Below, in pieces: positions 15,913 to 25,141 of a stretch of DNA of 64,000 nt (position 1 is the stretch's first letter; every line of letters starts with the position of its first letter). The stretch spans positions 4,464,001 to 4,528,000 of the forward strand of contig CP064963.1 of assembly GCA_016699165.1 (NCBI GenBank), in the 5' to 3' direction. This stretch comes from Candidatus Melainabacteria bacterium (lineage in GTDB: Bacteria; Cyanobacteriota; Vampirovibrionia; Obscuribacterales; Obscuribacteraceae). The notes under the pieces were generated by a model. It was given only the letters and a program-made list of their open reading frames with translations, was not told the origin of the DNA and did no database searches. A program made the translations under genes and the position numbers.

Positions 15913-17505
15913 TTAGTTTCTGATTGGTACAGATGCCACCAAGCTGTCATATGAGATTCTTCCCAGTTCGCGTAGAAGCGCTACTTGAGCTAGATTAAAG
16001 TTCACGAGCGAAGTTGCTTTCTGGATTAGAGCTTCAGTGTAGTCTTCTTGAGCCCTCAATACATCGATATTTTTGGCAAGACCATTCTGGTATCTTATTT
16101 GGGCAAGATTCAGCTCCTCCTCGGAGCTTTTAACTTGGGCAATGGCCTCTTCTATTTTGCGTTCGGTTTGGATTCCAGCAAGGTAGGCTCTGCGTACTTG
16201 TGACGTTACTAAATTTAGTTCTTTGCTAGATTCAAGTTGAGCTTTTCTTGCATTCATCATGGCTGCGTAAGTATTGGCTGCATCGACTGTTCCCATACCT
16301 TCAAGGTTCCAATTGACTTGGTAGCCTACTGCAAGTAAGGGGGTTATTTGTTTATTGCGTTGCTTTATGGCACCGTTCAATCCTAATACGCCTTCATGAC
16401 TGGAACTGAGCGTTTCGCCTATTCCAAGACCATTTAAATTGAATTGAAAAGTGGGAGAGAGTTTAGAAGCCGCCACTTTAATATCTTTTTTAGCGGCTAA
16501 ACGCTGCTCTTCAAATTGTTTTAATTCGGGTCTGTTTTTGATTGCAATATCAATCAATTGATTGGGACCGTTTTCATTTGATACCAACCTTGTTTTTACA
16601 ATCATTTTGTTGGCTGGTGCAATATCTATTTCTTGAGGTTGATTCAAGAACTCACTAAGACGAATAGCGGCGTCTCTTCGCTCAATTTGCTGATCTATAA
16701 GTTTTTGACGATCTTGCGAAAGTTGGGTTTGGGCCTGAAGTACTTCCAGGTTTGTTACCAACCCGCCTTCTTTCTGGTCTTGATTTAGTTTGAGTTGAGA
16801 AATCGAGGTATCGACTGCTCGAATTCGAACTTGCAAAATGGCTTCTTGCAATAATAAATCATAATAAAGTCTTGTCGCCTGCAATAGTGCATCATTTATG
16901 GTGGCACGACTAGAATGTTGAGCGGCTTTGTAAAGATTGCGGTCTCTCAGCGTTGAGTAGAGCACCTTGCCACCGCGCCAAAGGTACCACCTTAATCCGG
17001 CTTGGGCAATGATTAGTGAATTATCAAAACGCAAAGGTTCGGCTGTGGTGCCAAAGGGAACATTGGCGGTGCCATATAGATAATTGTATCTGTATCCAAG
17101 ATTCGGGTCGGGAAGAAATTGTCCCATGCTGGACAATAATTTTCCTTTGCGGATTTTTTGCTCCATATTGGATATGCCAATATCCAAATTGGAGTCGATT
17201 GTTTTTCTAGCCACATCCGCTAGCGACATAATTCTAGAAGAACTAGAATCTAAGCCATATGGGTCGAGTCTTTTATCGAGCGTAATGAGAGCGCTAAGTC
17301 GTGGGCTTGAGATTTGAATTTTTTCGGGATTGTCGGGCTCATCGAAAAGTTTGGTGATTGATTCTGTCTCCTGTTTTAAATTGATAGGAGTTTCCAAATT
17401 AATAGGGCCGCGTAATTGTGCATCTTGAGCCACACCAGGCTGTGAGCTTGTACTAACAAACGTAAGAATCAAGAGAGTTTTAGAGATTGTTCGATTGTAT
17501 TTCAT
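15913..17505 (-). CDS. TolC-like outer-membrane efflux protein of the ABC-2 exporter operon
   Basis: 530 residues. The chosen ATG (17505) overlaps the permease stop as ATGA, has AGGAAG upstream and begins a signal peptide (MKYNRTISKTLLILTFVSTS). Frames continuing further upstream lie inside the permease gene. The mature protein has two outer-membrane-factor repeats with long helices (residues about 170-380 and 390-510); QIRYQNGLAKNIDVLRAQEDYTEA is a typical family segment. It should form the outer-membrane duct for the exporter genes 17502-22850, of which it is the distal, translationally coupled member. Confidence 0.87.
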   Translation of the reverse strand: MKYNRTISKTLLILTFVSTSSQPGVAQDAQLRGPINLETPINLKQETESITKLFDEPDNPEKIQISSPRLSALITLDKRLDPYGLDSSSSRIMSLADVARKTIDSNLDIGISNMEQKIRKGKLLSSMGQFLPDPNLGYRYNYLYGTANVPFGTTAEPLRFDNSLIIAQAGLRWYLWRGGKVLYSTLRDRNLYKAAQHSSRATINDALLQATRLYYDLLLQEAILQVRIRAVDTSISQLKLNQDQKEGGLVTNLEVLQAQTQLSQDRQKLIDQQIERRDAAIRLSEFLNQPQEIDIAPANKMIVKTRLVSNENGPNQLIDIAIKNRPELKQFEEQRLAAKKDIKVAASKLSPTFQFNLNGLGIGETLSSSHEGVLGLNGAIKQRNKQITPLLAVGYQVNWNLEGMGTVDAANTYAAMMNARKAQLESSKELNLVTSQVRRAYLAGIQTERKIEEAIAQVKSSEEELNLAQIRYQNGLAKNIDVLRAQEDYTEALIQKATSLVNFNLAQVALLRELGRISYDSLVASVPIRN

Positions 17506-18617
17506 GCCAGTTGCTTCCTGAAACGAGCCGAGCTTAAAGATAAAAATACGATGGCAAATATTGCTAATATCAGTACATTTGGCCAGATAGTTTGAAAACC
17601 CACTCCTTTTAGCATTATTGCTTTCACACAAGTAACGTAGTAACGAAGCGGATCTAGCAATGATAAGTCTTGCCAAAACTGAGGCATGCTCTCAATAGGC
17701 GAGAGAGCACCCGATAGTTGGATCACAGGTAGATTGATAAAAAAGGAAGTGAGCAACGATTGTCTTTGATTGGCGGAGAATGCAGCAAGTGCAATTCCAA
17801 TTGAAATACCCACGATAATCGCTAGAAATGAAATTCCAAGAAAGAGGAAGAAATTACCGCGAAAAGGCACACCATAAAATACTACTGCCACCAAAAGACT
17901 AATGAGGACATTGACCATTAAAACGGCTGATAGTGGTATTACTTTAGCTGCTAGAATTTGAAAAGAGCTGACTGGTGTCATAAGTAGTTGCTCAAGTGTG
18001 CCTGTATCTTTTTCTCTCACCACCGCGGCACTGGAAACTAGGGTACTGACCAAATTTAATACCAATGCCAGAACACCAGGCACAAAGAACCAACGACTTT
18101 CCAATCCGGCATTATATACATATGTTACTTTCGGCTCTACCGCGCTCTTTTCTGATGCCGATTTGTTTTCTAGTTTGCCATTGAAAGCGCTCAGAATTTG
18201 AGTTAAATAACCACCGGTAATACCGGCAGTATTGGCGTCAACACCATCTAAAAATACTTGTATTTTGGTTGGAATTCCCGATCGAATATGGCGTTCTAGC
18301 TCGGGGGGAATTATCATACCGGCTTCCAGCTTGCCCCCCTTTACTTTATTGGATAGTTCTTGTTCGTTTGCTCCTGCTGGTTTTAGATCAAAAACCATAT
18401 TGCTTGTCAGCCTACCCACCAATTCTCTACTAGTCGATGAATTGGCATAATCGATCACACCTAAGCGCAAATGTTCTACTTCAGGGCTTAGAGCGAAACT
18501 GTATAGTGTTATCTGCATTACCGGCATGAATAGAAGAAGAAAGAGCAACTCCCTGTCTCGAAAAATCTGTCGAAGCTCTTTTCTAATTAATGCTTTTAAT
18601 TGAATGGCGTAGTCCAT
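17502..18617 (-). CDS. ABC-2 type permease (YbhR/YhhJ-like), second of two
   Basis: 371 residues. It has the layout of the ABC2 exporter permeases: one N-terminal membrane helix (about 25-45), a large periplasmic loop of about 150 residues, and five C-terminal helices (about 180-365). VREKDTGTLEQLLMTPVSS is the conserved cytoplasmic segment after the second helix. It pairs with the preceding permease and the double ATPase. The gene lies 17 bp after permease 1, and its stop overlaps the TolC-like ATG by 4 nt. Confidence 0.86.
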   Translation of the reverse strand: MDYAIQLKALIRKELRQIFRDRELLFLLLFMPVMQITLYSFALSPEVEHLRLGVIDYANSSTSRELVGRLTSNMVFDLKPAGANEQELSNKVKGGKLEAGMIIPPELERHIRSGIPTKIQVFLDGVDANTAGITGGYLTQILSAFNGKLENKSASEKSAVEPKVTYVYNAGLESRWFFVPGVLALVLNLVSTLVSSAAVVREKDTGTLEQLLMTPVSSFQILAAKVIPLSAVLMVNVLISLLVAVVFYGVPFRGNFFLFLGISFLAIIVGISIGIALAAFSANQRQSLLTSFFINLPVIQLSGALSPIESMPQFWQDLSLLDPLRYYVTCVKAIMLKGVGFQTIWPNVLILAIFAIVFLSLSSARFRKQLA

Positions 18618-18634
18618 AATTTATATTTGTACCT

Positions 18635-19738
18635 TCAATTATTTAGCTGCATTTTTGACATGACCGAGCGGGCACCATTGAAAATGATGATGGTTGCTAA
18701 TCCAAGTGCAAAAATAATGTAAAGCTGATCAAAAAAACCGCTTCCACGAACAAAGAAATTTCGACAAGCTTCCACGTAATAGCGGGCAGGAAGAATGTTA
18801 GAAAGAAGTGAAAGAGGAAAAAGAATATTTCTTTGTGGATATAAAAATCCGGAAAGTAAAAGTGAGGTGGTGAATCCGGTGGTGGCAACGAGCTGCACCG
18901 CGGCACTTTGTGAATTGGTGCGCGAACCTCCTAGAAGTCCAAAACATACAGATGAGGCAAGGAATAGTACAGTAGCTAGAGCGAAGATTAACCAGTTACC
19001 TACAAAAGAAAGTTGGAACAACAAACAAGATGAGCTTATCAAAACAATCGCCTGCGAAATTCCAATTAATATATATGCAAGTGCCTTTCCTCCCATTAGC
19101 TCAAAAGCGGTTATAGATGAGGCGTAAAGTTGTAAGACGGTTCCTTGTTCTTTTTCTCTAGATATGCAAAGAGTCGATAAAAGACAAGGAAAAATCCAGA
19201 GAAAAACGGCTATAGAACCGGGCGCTACAGACAGACTCTCTTTTCTTCCAGGATTGAACCACAGTCTTATCTGGGGAACAATTAAGTTTTTTTTGCTATC
19301 TATAGCTTTGCTACGTAAGAAAAATTGTGAAGTGGCGATGATACTGTTTTTGATTACTCTTGCATTGTTGACGTCGGTGGCATCAACCAAAACTTGCACG
19401 CTTGCTGTATGACCATTTCGTATGTCTCTGGAGAAGTCTGGAGGTATGATTATGACTGCACGCGCGTTGCCTGAATCAAGTGGATCAATATCTTTTTTGC
19501 CGGACCATGGAACTGATACCATTTGTCCGTTGTTGAAAATAGTGTGAATGTATTCTCTGCTGTAAAAACCAATATCATAATTGCGCACTGTCACCGGAAT
19601 ATTTTTCGCTTCAAGGCGAGTAGCAAATCCGTAAAGAATAATTGCCAGGGTCGGAAGGAAATAAGCAAGAGCGACTGTCAATCTATCTCGGCGGAACTGA
19701 TTCAACTCTTTTTTGCATTGAGTGAGTATTTTTTTCAT
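18635..19738 (-). CDS. ABC-2 type permease (YbhS-like), first of two
   Basis: 367 residues with the same organisation as the neighbouring permease: an N-terminal helix (FRRDRLTVALAYFLPTLAIILYG), a periplasmic domain, then five helices. The family segment SREKEQGTVLQLYASSIT follows the second helix. The ATG overlaps the ATPase stop as ATGA, so translation is coupled. The two permeases are expected to form a heterodimeric channel. YbhFSR-type pumps export cationic drugs, but the substrate here is unknown. Confidence 0.86.
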   Translation of the reverse strand: MKKILTQCKKELNQFRRDRLTVALAYFLPTLAIILYGFATRLEAKNIPVTVRNYDIGFYSREYIHTIFNNGQMVSVPWSGKKDIDPLDSGNARAVIIIPPDFSRDIRNGHTASVQVLVDATDVNNARVIKNSIIATSQFFLRSKAIDSKKNLIVPQIRLWFNPGRKESLSVAPGSIAVFLWIFPCLLSTLCISREKEQGTVLQLYASSITAFELMGGKALAYILIGISQAIVLISSSCLLFQLSFVGNWLIFALATVLFLASSVCFGLLGGSRTNSQSAAVQLVATTGFTTSLLLSGFLYPQRNILFPLSLLSNILPARYYVEACRNFFVRGSGFFDQLYIIFALGLATIIIFNGARSVMSKMQLNN

Positions 19739-21654
19739 GCCGCACTAACCGATTTATTTGATTCTGTTTGACGTTTAACGATGCCGATAAAAGCATCTTC
19801 CAAGCTGAATGGCAGCCGACGATTAGAAAGACATTCAATATTTTGCTCATTACAAAATTTTATTATCTCTTCTAATTCTGATTGTGGATTATCTAAAACA
19901 AGATGAACAGAATCGGCAAAAATAGACACTCTCCACGATTCTAATTTCATTTTCAAAACATTGTAAGCCGTCTGATTGTCATTGAATTTTAACTCTATGA
20001 GAGAGCCCGGTTGTTCTGCTTTTATTTGTCCTGGAGCACCTTGTGCCACCAATTCTCCTGCCACCATAAAGCCAAGCTCGCTGCAATGTTCTGCTTCTTC
20101 TAGAAAATGAGTGGTAACAAGTATGGCGGTGCCTTGTTTTGCGAAATCTCTAATCAATTGCCACATTTGTCTTCTTGCCAGCGGATCCACACCTGAGGTC
20201 GGTTCGTCCAGAAAGAGTACCTCTGGCTGGTGCATGACTGATGCTCCAAAAGCCAGTCTTTGTTTCCATCCACCGGGAAGATTTCCTGTTAGCCTATTTT
20301 CTTCTCCAATCAGTCCGGTATTCTCGAGCACCCACGAAAGTCTTTTGCGCTTAAGTTCTGGAGGCACACAGTAGACACCGCAATAAAAGTCCAGATTTTC
20401 CAAGATGGTAAGGTCATCATAAAGAGTGAATTTTTGACTCATATATCCAAGCTTCTTGCGCAACTGTGAGCTTCTTAAATTTCCTTTTTCTCCACCAAGG
20501 CTCATTTGTCCTCGAGTGGGCGACAAAAGTCCGCAGAGCATTTTGATAGTGGTGGTCTTGCCAGCGCCATTAGCTCCCAAAAGCCCGTAAATGTGACCGT
20601 AGTCTATTTGCAAACTAACATCTTTCACTGCTGTGAAGGCGCCAAATTCCTTGAAAATATGATTTGCATTAATTGCTGTATTGCTGGACAAGTCATTTTG
20701 CACAAAAGGAAAACTGACTGGTGCGCCTTGCGATTCTTTGTTCTTGAGTTTGCTTACGAACACATTTTCAAGGGTGGGTTCTTGTTGTGAAATGCTCAAG
20801 TTGATTCCCGAAGCCAGAGTTTCTATGTTCGTTTGAGCATGTTCCATATCATTTACAAGAACATCTATCCTGTCACCAAATTCTTGAATATCGGTAAAGT
20901 GATACTCTTTTTTGTCGACCGCCTCATGCAATAAGTTGTTCAATTGCACCATATTGTCCGAGCGCAATTCAAGCCGCTTTAGTTTCATCTTGTCTTTCAA
21001 TTCTTGAGGACTTCCTTGGTCTTGAATTTCACCATCATGCAAAAGAATCAGTCTGTGACAGCGCTCAGCTTCGTCCATATACGGCGTCGCTACTGCTACT
21101 GTTACGCCCTCCTGGGTAATTGAGGCTAGCAAATCCCAGAATTCGCGCCGCGAAACTGGATCTACGCCAGTTGTGGGTTCGTCGAGCAATAATAGTTTGG
21201 GGCGCGCGATTAAGGCACAGCACAAAGCCAACTTTTGTTTCATGCCGCCGGATAACTGTCCAGCTAGTCGCTTGGAAAAACGGTCGAGGTCCATTAGTTT
21301 CAAATATTTTTCGCGTCTTTCTTGTAGGTCTTTTTTATTCACTTGGCGCAGTCCTGCTACGTACTCAATGTTTTCATTAATACTTAAGTCCAGGTAAAGT
21401 GAAAATATTTGGGTCAAATAGCCTATTTCAAGTCTTGTATCGCGGGCTTTTTTGCCGAGCACTGTAATATCGCCCGAAGTGGCATTGAGAATGCCGCCCA
21501 TCAAATGAAACATGCTTGTTTTGCCGGCACCATCAGGTCCGACAATGCCGAATATTTCTCCAGGATAAATTTGAAATGAGACCCCTTTCAGGGCTTCGGT
21601 CTTTCCATAGTTTTTTTTTAAATCATTTACTTGCACGACGGGCTCTTGAGACAT
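19735..21654 (-). CDS. Double ABC ATPase (YbhF-like) of the ABC-2 exporter
   Basis: 639 residues with two nucleotide-binding domains in one chain. The first has Walker A GPDGAGKT (about 38-45), signature LSGGMKQ and Walker B LLLLDEPTTG. The second has Walker A GANGAGKT (about 363), signature LPGGWKQR and Walker B VLFLDEPTSG. In the first Walker A the usual Asn/Ser is Asp, and the second signature has Pro in place of Ser (LPGG), which may mark unequal sites. The ATG shares bases with the stop of the upstream HlyD gene (TAATG). It powers the two permeases encoded downstream. Confidence 0.9.
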   Translation of the reverse strand: MSQEPVVQVNDLKKNYGKTEALKGVSFQIYPGEIFGIVGPDGAGKTSMFHLMGGILNATSGDITVLGKKARDTRLEIGYLTQIFSLYLDLSINENIEYVAGLRQVNKKDLQERREKYLKLMDLDRFSKRLAGQLSGGMKQKLALCCALIARPKLLLLDEPTTGVDPVSRREFWDLLASITQEGVTVAVATPYMDEAERCHRLILLHDGEIQDQGSPQELKDKMKLKRLELRSDNMVQLNNLLHEAVDKKEYHFTDIQEFGDRIDVLVNDMEHAQTNIETLASGINLSISQQEPTLENVFVSKLKNKESQGAPVSFPFVQNDLSSNTAINANHIFKEFGAFTAVKDVSLQIDYGHIYGLLGANGAGKTTTIKMLCGLLSPTRGQMSLGGEKGNLRSSQLRKKLGYMSQKFTLYDDLTILENLDFYCGVYCVPPELKRKRLSWVLENTGLIGEENRLTGNLPGGWKQRLAFGASVMHQPEVLFLDEPTSGVDPLARRQMWQLIRDFAKQGTAILVTTHFLEEAEHCSELGFMVAGELVAQGAPGQIKAEQPGSLIELKFNDNQTAYNVLKMKLESWRVSIFADSVHLVLDNPQSELEEIIKFCNEQNIECLSNRRLPFSLEDAFIGIVKRQTESNKSVSAA

Positions 21655-22850
21655 TACATTTTTTTCTCCGGTACAATTTCGGCATCTGCTGGCATGCCTG
21701 GTTTGGCGAAGTGCTCAGCTTGTTTAATGCTAATTTTTATCCCGAATACCTGCTTAACTCGGTCGTCTTTGAAATAAATATTTTCTGGTGTGAAAGAACC
21801 TTCTGGATCAATTTGAGTGACTTTTCCCTCAAAAGGTTTTTTGGGAAAACTATCAAGAAAGACTTTTGCCGTCTGTCCTACCTGCACTTCGCCGATTCTT
21901 CCTTCCGGCACATAGCCGCGCAAATATACTTCGTCCAAGTTGATTACAGAAAGAAGTGTCTGTCCAGGAGTTACAACCGCTCCTGGCTCCACTGAGCGAG
22001 CTGTAATCACCCCGTCAATAGGCGACTCCACAGTCAAATAATCTATGCTTGACTGTACTTCGTCTCTTTGGGCTTTTACATTTGCTATTTCATGCTTTGC
22101 CGATTTGAGTTTGTGTTCGGCTTGGCTCAATTGTTTTTGCAGCGTTTCGATCTGACTACTGCGCATAGGTGGATTTAAGCGCATACTGCGCGCTTGCTCT
22201 AGTGCTCCCATGCTCTTTTTGTAGTCTTTTTGAGCGACAGTAAGCAGCGCGCGCTTTGCTTTGACAATGGCTTCTGCGGTATCGCAGGTGGTTTGTGCTT
22301 GGTCGTTTTCGTCAGTCGATACAGCTCCTCTTGCTAACATTATCTGGTAGCGTTGCTTTCTTTTTTTTGCTAGTTCAAGCTCTGCTATTGCTTGCTCCAG
22401 AGCCGCTTGCGATTCGGCCAGGCGAGCTTGAGCCAGGGCAACGCTGGATTCGGCCTGGTAAATTTCAGAGGAAGCTTCTTCTTTTGATTGTTGCAGTTTA
22501 ATTCGAGCTTCTTCTATTTGACTCTTAATCGCCTCCACTTGAAAGGATGAGTCAGATTCTTGCTCTTGCGACATCAATATGCGCGAATTTGCCCCTCTGA
22601 GCTGGGCTTGAATATCGTCGTCGCTAATTTTGACTAGCAACTGACCTTTTTTTACCAATTCGCCTTCTCTGCCAGCAACAAAATCTACTCGCCCGCCAAT
22701 TTTAGGACCGATGTTTGTTTCGTATCCCTCAATGCGTCCACTTATAAGCAGTTCAGACATTTTTCCTGGACGGTTTTTCCAGTACCAGAATGCGGCCGAA
22801 CCGCCCAGGATTATAAGGATTAAGATGATTATTTTTAGCTTCTTTTTCAT
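21654..22850 (-). CDS. HlyD-family adaptor (YbhG-like) of the ABC-2 exporter
   Basis: About 398 residues from ATG 22850. A TTG eight codons upstream is open but has no ribosome site and would precede the lysine-rich start of the membrane anchor. An N-terminal membrane helix (KIIILILIILGGSAAFWYW) is followed by a half-lipoyl, a long coiled-coil hairpin (about residues 85-260, rich in Q, A, E and K), the second lipoyl half (VESPIDGVITARSVEPGAVV) and a beta-barrel. It joins the ABC-2 permease complex to the TolC-like channel. It is the first gene of the five-gene operon, divergent from the TetR regulator. Confidence 0.87.
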   Translation of the reverse strand: MKKKLKIIILILIILGGSAAFWYWKNRPGKMSELLISGRIEGYETNIGPKIGGRVDFVAGREGELVKKGQLLVKISDDDIQAQLRGANSRILMSQEQESDSSFQVEAIKSQIEEARIKLQQSKEEASSEIYQAESSVALAQARLAESQAALEQAIAELELAKKRKQRYQIMLARGAVSTDENDQAQTTCDTAEAIVKAKRALLTVAQKDYKKSMGALEQARSMRLNPPMRSSQIETLQKQLSQAEHKLKSAKHEIANVKAQRDEVQSSIDYLTVESPIDGVITARSVEPGAVVTPGQTLLSVINLDEVYLRGYVPEGRIGEVQVGQTAKVFLDSFPKKPFEGKVTQIDPEGSFTPENIYFKDDRVKQVFGIKISIKQAEHFAKPGMPADAEIVPEKKM

Positions 22851-22879
22851 TCGCTTCTTATCTAATGGCGACAATTTGA

Positions 22880-22899
22880 ATTATAATACCGACCGGTAT
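22880..22899. promoter_or_regulatory. Divergent -10 boxes and TetR operator between tetR and the exporter operon
   Basis: ATACCG and CGGTAT arms separated by AC form a 14-bp palindrome (22886-22899), the shape of many TetR-family drug-efflux operators. A plus-strand TATAAT (22882-22887) and a minus-strand TATAAT (22885-22880) overlap one another and the edge of the palindrome. A repressor bound here would block both the regulator and the exporter. Confidence 0.65.
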
Positions 22900-22919
22900 G
22901 TATATTCGTCAATTGAGGA

Positions 22920-23570
22920 ATGTCAATCTTGACCAAAAAGAATGCCTTAAAGCTTGAGTCTCCACCCAGGCGCAGAGGGAGACCCCAAAGCAAACGTGAT
23001 GATATTGTTACTGCTGCAGTTGAAGTGTTTCTCGACCGTGGTTATGCAAGCACCAGTATCTCTGAGGTAGCTAAAGAGGCGGGCGTAATTAAAGCGACTA
23101 TTTACAGCCATTTCAAAGACAAAGAACAATTATTTACTGCCATAATAGAAGAGATCACAATAAAGAAAATGCAATTGGATTTCGATGTGATGGTCAAGTC
23201 TTTGCCAGATATGTCGCCTCGCCAATTCATCGAAGGAATGCACAAAAAGTTTTCGATGCTTGAGAAAGATCCTCAATATCTGCGACTGGTTAGAATTTTA
23301 ATTGGAGAGTCGGCGCGATTCCCTGAGTTGCCTGAACTTTACTTGAAAGTAGTTCTATTAAAAGGAATGACAATTGCCACTAAGTATTTTGAACTGCACC
23401 CCGAACTAAATATAAAAGATTCTTTTGCCGCTGGACATGTTGTTGGTGGCTCATTCTGGTCATTACTTGTATGGCAGCAAATTTTGGGCGGAGCAAAAAT
23501 AAGACCTTTGGAATCAAAGAGAGTGAAAAATCTACTGATCGACCTTTTCGAGTCGAAGCTTGAGTCTTGA
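22920..23570 (+). CDS. TetR-family repressor (CecR/AcrR-like)
   Basis: 216 residues. The N-terminal HTH is standard: DDIVTAAVEVFLDRGYASTSISEVAKEAGV, then IKATIYSHFKDKEQLF (about residues 25-75), preceded by an RRRGRP arm. The variable C-terminal ligand domain resembles the TetR_C group found with YbhFSR-type pumps. It is divergent from the five-gene exporter operon and shares the operator at 22886-22899. The ATG at 22920 has GAGGA only 1 nt upstream; a TTG three codons in (22929) is better spaced at 9 nt, so the protein may start there. Confidence 0.88.
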   Translation: MSILTKKNALKLESPPRRRGRPQSKRDDIVTAAVEVFLDRGYASTSISEVAKEAGVIKATIYSHFKDKEQLFTAIIEEITIKKMQLDFDVMVKSLPDMSPRQFIEGMHKKFSMLEKDPQYLRLVRILIGESARFPELPELYLKVVLLKGMTIATKYFELHPELNIKDSFAAGHVVGGSFWSLLVWQQILGGAKIRPLESKRVKNLLIDLFESKLES

Positions 23571-23645
23571 GTAATAATTCTTGAGCAAGAAGTAGTGATT
23601 GATGCCATGCTGTCAACAAAAAATTGATGTGCACCACTTTATAAT

Positions 23646-25076
23646 CTATCTAGAATTACCTGTGATGCTTTGAATTACTTCTTTGGCTGAATAAGAAAGT
23701 TTCGTAGGCGAAATAAATTGACTTAGCTCCACTAAATGGTCTCCCGCTGTCACTATGGCGGGTTCGGGAAGACTGCCACAATTGCGCTGTTGTCCCAGGC
23801 TTATAGTTGCAAGCAAAGCATTGCACAAGCACTTACGTCCCTCGATATCTTCTTTATTTCCACCTTTTTTCAAGTAAATATCTTCTGGTTCTCCAGGGCA
23901 ACGAAAACCGATAGTGCCATCATCCTTGGTGTAAGCTTGCCTTAAACCTCCTAGATCGCAAACTCGTTTTCTATTTTCAAACACATCTTTTTCTGAGATG
24001 GTTCCCTCTATTTCGACCACCTTGAAAGGATAGCCCGATGTTGACGCACGATAATCGGTTAGAATTTTTACTTCGCCATGAAGTATTTTTTTTAGAACTT
24101 CTTCTTTGTATTTATTGTCTATACCAGACTCCTTGCAAAATGCAAAAGGTGTGCCCACCTGCACTCCGTTTGCGCCAGCGAGTTTAGCTTGTTTTAGAGC
24201 TTCGTTCGTTCCATATTTTCCAGCCAACCAGAAAGGAAGATTGAGTTTTTTCATTTCTTCCAGATCTGCGCTGTCCCTTGGTCCGTAAATAGGCTCGTTG
24301 TTTTCGTCCAATTTAAGGGTGCCTCGTGGCGGGGCGTTGTGACCACCAGCTGTGTGATTTTCTACAACGAAGCCATCTACTTTGCCAGATGATTTTTTAG
24401 CGAGATTTGCTGCAAGCGTGTGTGATGAAACTACAGCAATAAATTTTGGACGCTTCAAGTCGTATGTCTCAGCTAAAAATTCGCTGGGTGAAAAATGTGT
24501 GATTGGCTCCTGAGTTAGTTTTTCACTGTCGCCTGCAACATCAATTTTTAGCGATACATCAAGATTTTTTGAAAGTCTATCTAAAATGCCTGGAATAGCT
24601 TTAGGAATACCAGCTCCCATTAGTACATAATCGACTCCTGCAAGCATTGAGCCGTATAAAGATGGAAGTGTAGGCAACTGTATTTTTTCCAAATAGTTGA
24701 TACCAATCAGTCCTTGGTGCCCTTCTTTAGCCAGCCACACTTCGACAAAATTAGCAAGAATAGTCAATTCGACAAGTTCTTTTGGTGGTATCAAACTGAA
24801 CATAGGAACTGACTTATATGGCGCACAAGTTTTTTTACCGCCCTCTATAAAATAAGTTTGCCATACGCGCTCACTCAATTTCTGGTCTGGGAATTGCAAG
24901 CAAGCTCGCTTCAGGTGCCCATCTGGATCACCTTCTTGCAGACGTCTTGCAAATACATTTTCTAGAAGAGTGCCTGATACCACTCCAAGGTGTCCTTGTG
25001 ATGATACAGCTTTTGCTAGACACCAATTAGATACACCAACACCCATTCCACCTTGAATTAAAACTGGTTCGTACAC
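23646..25076 (-). CDS. Nitronate monooxygenase / NPD-family flavoprotein
   Basis: 476 residues, longer than the usual 320-380. The FMN TIM-barrel is recognisable: the N-terminal PVLIQGGMGVGVSN, DYVLMGAGIP, the substrate-site histidine stretch VVENHTAGGHNAPPRG, FWLAGKYGTNEALKQAKLAGANGVQVGTPFAF in two segments, and TDYRASTSGYPFKV. Relatives oxidise alkyl nitronates or act as FMN-dependent reductases. The extra C-terminus is cysteine-rich (CDLGGLRQ, RCPGEPED, GRKCLCNALL, RNCG) and may bind metal or form disulfides. GTG 25076 has GAGGG 7 nt upstream. It lies downstream of an HxlR regulator. Confidence 0.8.
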   Translation of the reverse strand: MYEPVLIQGGMGVGVSNWCLAKAVSSQGHLGVVSGTLLENVFARRLQEGDPDGHLKRACLQFPDQKLSERVWQTYFIEGGKKTCAPYKSVPMFSLIPPKELVELTILANFVEVWLAKEGHQGLIGINYLEKIQLPTLPSLYGSMLAGVDYVLMGAGIPKAIPGILDRLSKNLDVSLKIDVAGDSEKLTQEPITHFSPSEFLAETYDLKRPKFIAVVSSHTLAANLAKKSSGKVDGFVVENHTAGGHNAPPRGTLKLDENNEPIYGPRDSADLEEMKKLNLPFWLAGKYGTNEALKQAKLAGANGVQVGTPFAFCKESGIDNKYKEEVLKKILHGEVKILTDYRASTSGYPFKVVEIEGTISEKDVFENRKRVCDLGGLRQAYTKDDGTIGFRCPGEPEDIYLKKGGNKEDIEGRKCLCNALLATISLGQQRNCGSLPEPAIVTAGDHLVELSQFISPTKLSYSAKEVIQSITGNSR

Positions 25077-25111
25077 ACAAAAGCCCTCAAAATCGATGGC
25101 TTAGTCTAGCA

Positions 25112-25130
25112 AGTGATTACAAGTATCACT
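25112..25130. promoter_or_regulatory. Inverted repeat between the HxlR and nitronate monooxygenase genes
   Basis: AGTGAT and ATCACT arms are separated by 7 bp. Just beside it GGTAACC occurs twice in direct order, 4 bp apart, the second copy overlapping the end of the HxlR gene. The position, directly upstream of the flavoprotein gene, suits a regulator site. Its binding partner is inferred. Confidence 0.4.
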
Positions 25131-25141
25131 ACTGGTAACCC

